Source of the DNA: Xanthobacteraceae bacterium
Lineage (GTDB): Bacteria; Pseudomonadota; Alphaproteobacteria; Rhizobiales; Xanthobacteraceae
Direction of reading: 5' to 3'
Assembly: GCA_025929595.1 (NCBI GenBank)
Contig: JAICQA010000082.1
Coordinates: 1 to 9,256, forward strand
DNA length: 9,256 nucleotides
The stretch's first letter is position 1. Every line of letters starts with the position of its first letter. This document shows positions 1 to 5,443 of this stretch, piece after piece. Made by a program: the position numbers and the translations under genes. The notes under the pieces were generated by a model. It saw only the letters and a list, made by a program, of their open reading frames with translations, did not search any database and was not told where the DNA came from.

Positions 1-106
1 CGATCTCGTCGTCATAGCGCTGCATGTGCGGCAGCGCCTCCGACAGCACGCGCGCGGTCAGGAGCGCTTCTTCGGCGATGTCGACCTGCGGCTCTTTCTT
101 GGACAT
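1..106 (-). CDS. argB: Acetylglutamate kinase, N-terminal fragment (runs off the window)
   Basis: Only the first 35 codons are present; the gene continues beyond base 1. The product begins MSKKEPQVDIAEEALLTARV and continues LSEALPHMQRYDDEI. The LSEALP-x-MQRYD stretch matches, from memory, the start of alphaproteobacterial ArgB, just before the ATP-binding glycine motif that would follow outside the window. ArgB phosphorylates N-acetylglutamate in cytoplasmic arginine biosynthesis. The start is the ATG at 106-104; no strong Shine-Dalgarno lies ahead of it, so translation may depend partly on upstream reading. It sits 103 bases after the engB stop on the same strand, an order (engB then argB) common in Hyphomicrobiales. 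The family is supported by the N-terminal motif and position only, because no catalytic residue is in view. Confidence 0.75.
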   Translation of the reverse strand, partial: MSKKEPQVDIAEEALLTARVLSEALPHMQRYDDEI

Positions 107-173
107 GGAATCAACCGGATTTCGCGAGGGGCCAGCGGGTTCTAGCTGATGCTTCGCCACGTCTCAAATCCTC

Positions 174-210
174 ACGCCTCATCCTGCGGGCCGTCTCGAA
201 GATGAGGCGT
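174..210. repeat. Palindromic intergenic repeat (Bradyrhizobiaceae-type REP-like element) abutting the engB stop
   Basis: A perfect 10-base inverted repeat, ACGCCTCATC (174-183) and GATGAGGCGT (201-210), encloses a 17-base loop containing GGGCCGTCTCGAA. The CCTCATCC...GTCTCGAAGATGAGG wording resembles short palindromes that I recall being scattered between genes in Bradyrhizobium and Rhodopseudomonas genomes. The right arm ends on the first base of the engB stop codon as read on the plus strand, so the hairpin forms at the 3' end of the engB message. It may stabilise or terminate RNA, but no T-tract follows on the minus strand. The family assignment is from memory. Confidence 0.6.
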
Positions 211-860
211 CAGGCCTGCTCCCGCATCACCCGCACGATGGCGGCGCGGAGTTCGGGCAGGCCGGTGCCGAGTTTTGAGGAGGTCGGGAAGACGACCGGG
301 AAAGCGGCCGCGCGCCGGGCGATGCCGGCCTCGGTCTCCTTCACCCGCGCGGGAAGTTCGTCGGCCTTCAACTGGTCGGACTTCGTCAGCACCACGGCGT
401 AGCTCACCGCCGCCTGGTCCAAGAGGTCGAACGTGCCGCCGTCCGAATCCTTCAGCCCGTGCCGCGCGTCGATGAGGACGAAGACGCGCGCGAGATTGGC
501 GCGGCCGGCGAGATAAGCCTGCGCGATCTCGGTCCAGGCTTCGGCCTTGGCGCGTCCCGCCTTCGCATAGCCGTAGCCCGGGAGATCCACGAGCCGCAGG
601 TTCATGCAGCCCTGAAAGAAATTGAGTTGCTGCGTGCGGCCCGGCGTGTCGGACACGCGCGCGAGCGCCTTGCGGTTGGTCAATGCGTTGATGAGCGACG
701 ACTTACCGACATTCGAACGCCCGGCGAACGCGACCTCGATGCCCTGCATCTTCGGCAGCGACTCCGCCGATCCCGCGCCCGCGACGAAATCCCATTCGCC
801 GGCGAAGAGTTTACGGCCGGTTTCGAGTTCGTCCTCGGTGAAACCGGCCGCCTCGCTCAT
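210..860 (-). CDS. engB: EngB/YihA/YsxC ribosome-assembly GTPase
   Basis: A 216-residue GTPase of the TrmE-Era-EngA-EngB-Septin class, needed in studied bacteria for large ribosomal subunit maturation; cytoplasmic. All GTPase motifs are visible: G1 GRSNVGKSS at about residues 47-55, the G2 region with TPGRTQ at 72-77, G3 DLPGYG at 92-97, G4 TKSD at 159-162 and G5 TSSK at 193-196. Length is normal for the family. The frame stays open far upstream (to about 1229), but the start is the ATG at 860-858. It gives the expected N-terminus MSEAAGFTEDELE and overlaps the stop of the preceding ABC-F gene in an ATGA, which suggests translational coupling. A GAGG lies about 10 bases ahead. A palindromic repeat touches its stop codon and argB follows. 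Confidence 0.95.
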   Translation of the reverse strand: MSEAAGFTEDELETGRKLFAGEWDFVAGAGSAESLPKMQGIEVAFAGRSNVGKSSLINALTNRKALARVSDTPGRTQQLNFFQGCMNLRLVDLPGYGYAKAGRAKAEAWTEIAQAYLAGRANLARVFVLIDARHGLKDSDGGTFDLLDQAAVSYAVVLTKSDQLKADELPARVKETEAGIARRAAAFPVVFPTSSKLGTGLPELRAAIVRVMREQA

Positions 861-2716
861 GCGGAAAGTTCCTCGCGCCGCGCGCTGGCGGCCAGCCATT
901 CTTCCTCGGCCTTGGCGAGACGATCGGATTTCTTCGCCCGCTCGCGCCCAAGCTCGGCAAATTTCGCGGCATTGCCGGAGAGCGACGCGGAATCGGCGAG
1001 CTTCGCGTCGAGTGCCGCGATCTCTTCTTCCAGCTTCTCGATTTCGGTCTCGAGCGCCGCGATCTTCTTGCGCAGGGGCGCCAGCTCCGCGCGCTTCTCG
1101 GCGGGGTTGATGTTGGCCGCCTTCGGCGCGCCCGCGAGTCGCTGCGCGCCGGAGCGTCCGAGCACTTCGCGCCGATACTGGTCCACGTCGCCTTCGTAGG
1201 GCTGCACCGTGCCGTCGGCCACGCGCCACAGCCGTTCGGCGCAGGCGTCGAGCAGGTGACGGTCGTGGGTGATGAGCAGCACCGCGCCCGTGTAGTTGCT
1301 GAGCGCTTCGATGAGTGCCGCGCGCGCCTCGATGTCGAGATGGTTCGTCGGCTCGTCGAGGATCAGGAGATGCGGGCCGTTGAAGCAGGCGAGGCCGATG
1401 AGCAACCGCGCCCGCTCGCCGCCCGAGAGCGAGCCCACTTTCGTGTCCGCCATTTCGCCCGAGAATCCCATTTGCGCCACGCGTGAGCGCACCTTCGGCT
1501 CTGCGACGTTCGGCATGAGACGTCGCACATGCTCGTAGGGCGACTCGTCGGCATGCAATTCGTCGAGCTGATGCTGCGCGAAATAAGCCACATCGAGCTT
1601 CGCCGCGCGCACGACATTGCCCTTCTCGGGCTTCAGCCGCTCGGCGAGCAATTTCGCAAAGGTGGACTTGCCGTTGCCGTTGGGGCCGAGCAGGGCAATG
1701 CGGTCGTCCTCGTCGATGCGCAGCGAAAGCTTGCGCAGGATCGGTTTGCCGGGCTCGTAGCCGACATTCACGTCGTCGAATACGACGATCGGCGGTGACA
1801 GTTCCCGCTCCGGCGAGCGGATGTCGATGGCCGCGGGCGTCTCGCTCATGGCGTCGGCGAGCGGCTCCATCTTTTCGAGCGCCTTCAGGCGCGACTGCGC
1901 CTGCCGCGCCTTCGAGGCCTTGGCACGGAAGCGCTCGACGAACGCCATCATGTGCTCGCGCTTGGCGCTCTGCTTTTCACGCGCGCGCTGATCGACAACC
2001 AGTTGTTCGCGCCGCTGCCGGTCGAACTGCGAGAAGCCGCCGCGATAGAGCTTCAGTTTCTTCTGGTCGAAATGCAGGATGAAATTGACCGAAGTGTCGA
2101 GCAGGTCGCGATCATGGCTGATCAGCAGTACCGTGTGCGGATAGCGCGCCAAATAATCTTGAAGCCAGAGCGTCCCTTCTAGGTCGAGATAGTTGGTCGG
2201 CTCGTCGAGGAGCAACAAATCGGGCTCGACGAACAGAACGGCGGCGAGCGCCACGCGCATGCGCCAGCCGCCGGAAAATTCCGAAGCGGCTCGGTTCTGC
2301 GCTGCCTCGTCAAAGCCGAGGCCCGCGAGAATGCGAGCGGCGCGCGATGGCGCCGAGTAAGCGTCGATGTCCACAAGCCGCATTTCGACCTCGGCGATAC
2401 GCATCGGATCTTTCGCCGTCTCGCGTTCAATCAGGAGTGCGGCGCGTTCGGTGTCGGCGGCAAGCACGACATCGATCAGCGTCTCGGGTCCGGCGGGCGC
2501 TTCCTGCGCCACGCGGCCGATGCGCGCGCGCGATGGCATGCGGATGGCACCGGTCTCGGTGTCCATGTCGCCGTCGAGCGCACGGAAGAGAGTGGTCTTG
2601 CCGGTGCCGTTGCGGCCGACAATACCCACGCGCGCCCGTTCCGGGATCGACACGGAAGCGTGGTCGAGCAGGAGCTTGCCCGCGATGCGGATGGAAATGT
2701 CTTCAAGAACGATCAT
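857..2716 (-). CDS. ABC-F family ATPase (duplicated ATP-binding cassette, translation-factor type)
   Basis: A 619-residue protein with two ABC ATPase domains and no membrane segment, the layout of ABC-F proteins (EttA, Uup, YheS, YbiT), which bind the ribosome rather than transport. Domain 1 has Walker A GRNGTGKTT (34-42), signature FSGGW (147-151), Walker B with DEPTNYLD (171-178) and SHDRD (200-204). The linker at about 215-295 holds YRGGFSQF and a basic helical stretch, the P-site tRNA interaction region of this family. Domain 2 has GPNGNGKST (344-352), LSGGER (430-435), DEPTNHLD (454-461) and THDRH (483-487). A lysine/glutamate-rich coiled coil fills about 540-610. The MIVLEDISIRI start resembles E. 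coli YheS. The ATG at 2716 is chosen over one 12 codons upstream because AAGG lies 6 bases ahead and homologues start there. It overlaps engB by ATGA and follows yidC after 96 bases. The subfamily is not certain. Confidence 0.93.
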   Translation of the reverse strand: MIVLEDISIRIAGKLLLDHASVSIPERARVGIVGRNGTGKTTLFRALDGDMDTETGAIRMPSRARIGRVAQEAPAGPETLIDVVLAADTERAALLIERETAKDPMRIAEVEMRLVDIDAYSAPSRAARILAGLGFDEAAQNRAASEFSGGWRMRVALAAVLFVEPDLLLLDEPTNYLDLEGTLWLQDYLARYPHTVLLISHDRDLLDTSVNFILHFDQKKLKLYRGGFSQFDRQRREQLVVDQRAREKQSAKREHMMAFVERFRAKASKARQAQSRLKALEKMEPLADAMSETPAAIDIRSPERELSPPIVVFDDVNVGYEPGKPILRKLSLRIDEDDRIALLGPNGNGKSTFAKLLAERLKPEKGNVVRAAKLDVAYFAQHQLDELHADESPYEHVRRLMPNVAEPKVRSRVAQMGFSGEMADTKVGSLSGGERARLLIGLACFNGPHLLILDEPTNHLDIEARAALIEALSNYTGAVLLITHDRHLLDACAERLWRVADGTVQPYEGDVDQYRREVLGRSGAQRLAGAPKAANINPAEKRAELAPLRKKIAALETEIEKLEEEIAALDAKLADSASLSGNAAKFAELGRERAKKSDRLAKAEEEWLAASARREELSA

Positions 2717-2721
2717 GACGC

Positions 2722-2736
2722 GCCTTGTGGCAAGGC
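2722..2736 (-). promoter_or_regulatory. Small hairpin holding the ABC-F ribosome binding site
   Basis: Read on the minus strand, GCCTTG-CCA-CAAGGC forms a perfect 6-base stem with a 3-base loop. The 3' arm contains the AAGG that serves as Shine-Dalgarno for the ATG at 2716. A second mini-hairpin (TGCCC/GGGCA, plus-strand 2738-2751) lies immediately upstream. The fold would hide the ribosome binding site when formed. The inverted repeat is seen directly; a regulatory role is inference. Confidence 0.4.
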
Positions 2737-2756
2737 ATGCCCGCGAGGGCAAGCCG

Positions 2757-2795
2757 GAAACAGAAATGCCCCGGACAGCGGCGCCGCCGGGGCAT
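2757..2795 (-). terminator. Rho-independent terminator-like hairpin downstream of yidC
   Basis: A perfect 9-base stem, ATGCCCCGG (2766-2774) with CCGGGGCAT (2787-2795), has a 12-base GC-rich loop. On the minus strand it begins 17 bases after the yidC stop and is followed by TTTCTGTTT, a moderately T-rich tail. The plus-strand side has no T-tract, so it works, if at all, for transcription coming from yidC. The tail is interrupted by C and G, so termination may be partial, leaving read-through into the ABC-F-engB genes. Confidence 0.6.
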
Positions 2796-2812
2796 CGATT
2801 GATGAGGGACCG

Positions 2813-4669
2813 TTAGTTCTTTTTGTCCGCGGCCTTCTTGTCCGTCGAACCCTTGCCGACCATGCCCTTTATATTGTCGAAGAGCTCGATCTTGACGCCA
2901 TGCTTGCGCATGATCGCTCCCTGCTGGAGCACGGAGAGGAAGTTGTTCCACGCCCAGTAAATCACAAGGCCGGCCGGAAACGACGCGAGCAGGAAGGTGA
3001 AGAACAGCGGCATCCAGTCGAAGATCATCTTCTGGGTCGGGTCGGGCGGAGCCGGGTTCATCTTCATCTGCACGAACATCGTGACGCCCATGATCAGCGG
3101 CCACACGCCGAGCATGAGGAACGGCCCGAGCACCGGCACGACCGTCGGATCCCACGGGATCAGCCCGAACAGGTTGAATACCGTCGTCGGGTCGGGCGCG
3201 GACAAATCCCGGATCCACCCGAAAAACGGCGCGTGCCGCATCTCGATGGTGACGAACAGCACTTTGTATAGTGCGAAGAACACCGGGATCTGGATCAGGA
3301 TCGGCAGGCAGCCCGAAACCGGGTTGATCTTCTCCCGTTTGTAGAGATCCATCATCGCCTGCTGCTGCTTCACCTTGTCGTCGCTGAAGCGCTCGCGGAT
3401 TTCCAGCATCTGCGGCTGCACGGCCTTCATGCGCGCCATCGATGCGTAGGACTTGTTGGCAAGGGGGAAGAACAGGATCTTGATGAAGACGGTGACGATC
3501 AGGATCGCGATGCCGAAATTGCCGCTCCAGCGGAAGAAGTAGTCGAGCGCGAAGAACATCGGCTTGGTGACGAAGTAGAACCAGCCCCAGTCGATCAGGA
3601 GCTCGAAATTCTTGATGCCGTATTGCGTTTCATAGCCGTCCACGACGGCGACTTCCTTGGCGCCGGCGAACAGGCGGGCCTGCGAGCTGACCTTCGCCCC
3701 CGGTGCGATGGTCGTCGCGTCCAGCAAATAGTCGGTTTGAAAGGTGTCGAGTGCGCCGATCTTGCTCGACGCAAATCGCGCCTGCATGGATGTCGCCTGG
3801 TCGGGGATCAACGTCGCCGCCCAGTATTTGTCGGTGATACCGAGCCAGCCGCCGGTGGATTTGACGGTTTGCGGCGGTTCGCCGGCGATATCGCTGTAGG
3901 TGATCTCGTGCAGCTTGCCGTCGCCGAGGACGCCGATCAGACCCTCGTGCAGGATGTAAAAGCCCGCGACCGGCGGCGTGCCATGCCGCGAGATCAGCCC
4001 GTAACCATAGATCGTGGCGGCATCCGCGCCCTTGTTCTCGACCGTGTCGTTGACGGTGAACATGTAGTTCGCATCGACGGAGATGGTGCGGCGGAAGATG
4101 AGGCCCGCACCGTTGTCCCAGCTCAGCACGACAGGCTGCGTATGCGTGAGTGTGCCGCTGGTTGCCGCGGTCCAGACCGTGTCGGCGTTCGGCAGCTTCA
4201 TGGTGCTGCCAGCCGGCGCCACCCAGCCGAATTCGGCATAGAACGGATCGGGGCTGCCGGCCGGCGACAGGAGCTTGATGTTCGGGCTCTTCGGGTCGAC
4301 TGTCTCGCGATAGTCCTTCAGCGAAACATCGTCGATGCGCGCGCCCTTGAGCGCGATTGAGCCGCGCAGGCGCGGCGTGTCGATCTGGATGCGCGGCGAT
4401 GCGGCGATCACGGACTCGCGCGGCGCGGTGCCGGGGCGCGTCGTGGGCGCGCCGGGGGTGGGCGCGGTGCCCGGCGCAGTCTGCGTGCCGGGCGCGGGCG
4501 CGACACCGGGCGTTTGCGTCTGCGTCTGTGGCTGCGATTGCTGCTGCTGCGCTTCCTGCGCGGCGCGCTGCTGCTTTTCCATCTGCGGGCCGGCAAAGAA
4601 ATACTGCCAGCCGATCAGAACGATCACGGAAAGCAGGATGGCGACGATGGTGTTCTTTTGGTCGGTCAT
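2813..4669 (-). CDS. yidC: Membrane protein insertase YidC
   Basis: A 618-residue inner-membrane insertase of the YidC/Oxa1/Alb3 family, which inserts membrane proteins alone or with SecYEG. It has the full Gram-negative layout: an N-terminal membrane anchor (about 7-25), a Gln/Pro/Thr-rich linker (31-85), a large periplasmic domain (about 89-350), and the conserved insertase core. In the core, TM2 is at about 384-403, the cytoplasmic hairpin at 404-450, TM3 at about 453-474 (GCLPILIQIPVFFALY), TM4 at about 514-533 and two segments between 550 and 583, with a basic tail. At the position matching the groove arginine of E. coli YidC (R366) there is Lys397 in TVFIKILFFPL, still positive. The ATG at 4669 has GGGGAG 5 bases ahead and overlaps the rnpA stop by ATGA. 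No yidD lies between rnpA and yidC. Confidence 0.97.
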   Translation of the reverse strand: MTDQKNTIVAILLSVIVLIGWQYFFAGPQMEKQQRAAQEAQQQQSQPQTQTQTPGVAPAPGTQTAPGTAPTPGAPTTRPGTAPRESVIAASPRIQIDTPRLRGSIALKGARIDDVSLKDYRETVDPKSPNIKLLSPAGSPDPFYAEFGWVAPAGSTMKLPNADTVWTAATSGTLTHTQPVVLSWDNGAGLIFRRTISVDANYMFTVNDTVENKGADAATIYGYGLISRHGTPPVAGFYILHEGLIGVLGDGKLHEITYSDIAGEPPQTVKSTGGWLGITDKYWAATLIPDQATSMQARFASSKIGALDTFQTDYLLDATTIAPGAKVSSQARLFAGAKEVAVVDGYETQYGIKNFELLIDWGWFYFVTKPMFFALDYFFRWSGNFGIAILIVTVFIKILFFPLANKSYASMARMKAVQPQMLEIRERFSDDKVKQQQAMMDLYKREKINPVSGCLPILIQIPVFFALYKVLFVTIEMRHAPFFGWIRDLSAPDPTTVFNLFGLIPWDPTVVPVLGPFLMLGVWPLIMGVTMFVQMKMNPAPPDPTQKMIFDWMPLFFTFLLASFPAGLVIYWAWNNFLSVLQQGAIMRKHGVKIELFDNIKGMVGKGSTDKKAADKKN

Positions 4670-5049
4670 TCGGACTCCCCGTCGCCCGACTTTACACTCG
4701 GGCGCGCCGGGCCTGGCCCGGACTTGCGTTCATGCAGGCGCGACAGCGCGCGCTCAAGTTCCGCGATCATCGCGTCGAACGGCACGGTGAGCGCTTGCCG
4801 CCGCGCCACGATGACATAGTCAAATCCCGCCCGGCCGCTGCGCGGCACGACTCCGCCCAGGGCTGCGCGCAGCCGCCGCCGAATGCGGTTGCGCTCCACG
4901 GCGTTACCGGTCTTTTTGGTGATCGTGAAACCCACGCGAGCAAGCGAGCGGTCGCGCCGGTCCCGGGCCTGTAGCGTGAACGAACCCGCCTGGATGCGCG
5001 CGCCCTTCGCAGCACTCAAAAAGTCGGCGCGTCGCTTCAGGCGCTCCAT
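4666..5049 (-). CDS. rnpA: Ribonuclease P protein component
   Basis: A 127-residue basic protein that assists the RNase P RNA in maturing tRNA 5' ends. The N-terminus MERLKRRADFLSAAKG and the segment VGFTITKKTGNAVERNRIRR (residues 39-58) contain the family signature with the RNR motif that contacts the RNA. Length is usual (110-135). The frame is open upstream to about 5115, but the ATG at 5049 gives the normal N-terminus and leaves 22 bases after rpmH. There is no clear Shine-Dalgarno in that short GC-rich gap, so coupling to rpmH translation is likely. The stop overlaps the yidC start (ATGA). The C-terminus carries a short family-variable tail. Confidence 0.96.
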   Translation of the reverse strand: MERLKRRADFLSAAKGARIQAGSFTLQARDRRDRSLARVGFTITKKTGNAVERNRIRRRLRAALGGVVPRSGRAGFDYVIVARRQALTVPFDAMIAELERALSRLHERKSGPGPARPSVKSGDGESE

Positions 5050-5071
5050 GATCGCGTCGCGCGGACGCGCC

Positions 5072-5206
5072 TCAGGCCGACAGGCGCTTGCGCCCGCGCG
5101 CGCGGCGCGCGGCAAGTACCTTGCGGCCGCCCACGGTGGCGCTGCGCGAGCGGAAACCGTGGCGCCGCTTGCGAACGATCTTGCTCGGTTGATAGGTCCG
5201 CTTCAC
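5072..5206 (-). CDS. rpmH: 50S ribosomal protein bL34
   Basis: A 44-residue, very basic protein starting KRTYQPSKIVRKRRHGF after the initiator and ending RGRKRLSA, an essentially canonical bL34. It starts with GTG at 5206-5204. GGAG stands 9 bases ahead in the minus strand, and the conserved N-terminus begins exactly here, so the in-frame ATG at 5314 is not used: it also lies upstream of the predicted transcription start. It is the first gene of the rpmH-rnpA-yidC set, pairing a ribosomal protein with the RNase P protein as in most bacteria. There is no dnaA beside it, as usual in alphaproteobacteria. Confidence 0.98.
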   Translation of the reverse strand: MKRTYQPSKIVRKRRHGFRSRSATVGGRKVLAARRARGRKRLSA

Positions 5207-5281
5207 GGGTCCGAACTCCGCCAGATTTATTAAGGATCGCCGGCAAAAGGAGGCGCTGGGCCGTGCCCTGTCGGCCCGCGG

Positions 5282-5310
5282 CTTATATGGGCGCACCCCA
5301 TTGAAGTCAA
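5282..5310 (-). promoter_or_regulatory. Sigma70-type promoter of the rpmH operon
   Basis: On the minus strand TTGACT (5310-5305) and TATAAG (5287-5282) are separated by exactly 17 bases. Transcription would start near 5275, giving a leader of about 68 bases before the rpmH GTG. The -35 element lies inside a nested inverted repeat (5301-5336). The sequence match and spacing are good; the site has not been tested. Confidence 0.75.
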
Positions 5311-5336
5311 TCAAAGAGGCCGCATTTGATCTTCAA
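5301..5336. repeat. Nested inverted repeat over the rpmH -35 region
   Basis: TTGAAG (5301-5306) pairs with CTTCAA (5331-5336), and inside it ATCAAA (5310-5315) pairs with TTTGAT (5325-5330). A 3-base offset lies on the left side and a 9-base centre GAGGCCGCA between. It covers the rpmH -35 hexamer and lies in the divergent region between rpmH and the plus-strand histidine kinase. It could be a regulator binding site. No known consensus is recognised, so this is an observation of symmetry only. Confidence 0.4.
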
Positions 5337-5386
5337 CAACCGCTGAAAAGTGCCGTTTTGAGGCAGCAGGACAAAGGCTGGCACGT

Positions 5387-5415
5387 TTGACGCACCGGGG
5401 CACCGGGAGCATCAT
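5387..5415 (+). promoter_or_regulatory. Possible promoter of the membrane histidine kinase
   Basis: TTGACG (5387-5392), 17 bases, then CATCAT (5410-5415), which matches the sigma70 -35 well and the -10 partly. A start near 5422 would leave a short leader with GAGG before the GTG at 5444. If real, it rules out the TTG at 5387 as the start codon. The spacer contains a direct repeat of CACCGGG. Weak evidence. Confidence 0.25.
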
Positions 5416-5443
5416 CGGCATCTGGTTCGCGAGGCACCCGGAC

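Noticed and set aside
459..1199. 246-codon plus-strand frame opposite engB and the ABC-F gene
   Set aside because: Spans the junction of two clear minus-strand genes and has no recognisable domain.
861..1229. Upstream extension of the engB reading frame
   Set aside because: The added residues are arginine/alanine-rich, lie inside the ABC-F coiled-coil coding region and have no family similarity; the ATGA start at 860 is expected.
2703..3218. 171-codon minus-strand frame in the yidC 3' region
   Set aside because: Overlaps the conserved YidC insertase core in another frame; no motifs.
5207..5386. Replication origin or DnaA boxes beside rpmH
   Set aside because: No TTATCCACA-like sites seen; rpmH is not next to dnaA in most alphaproteobacteria.
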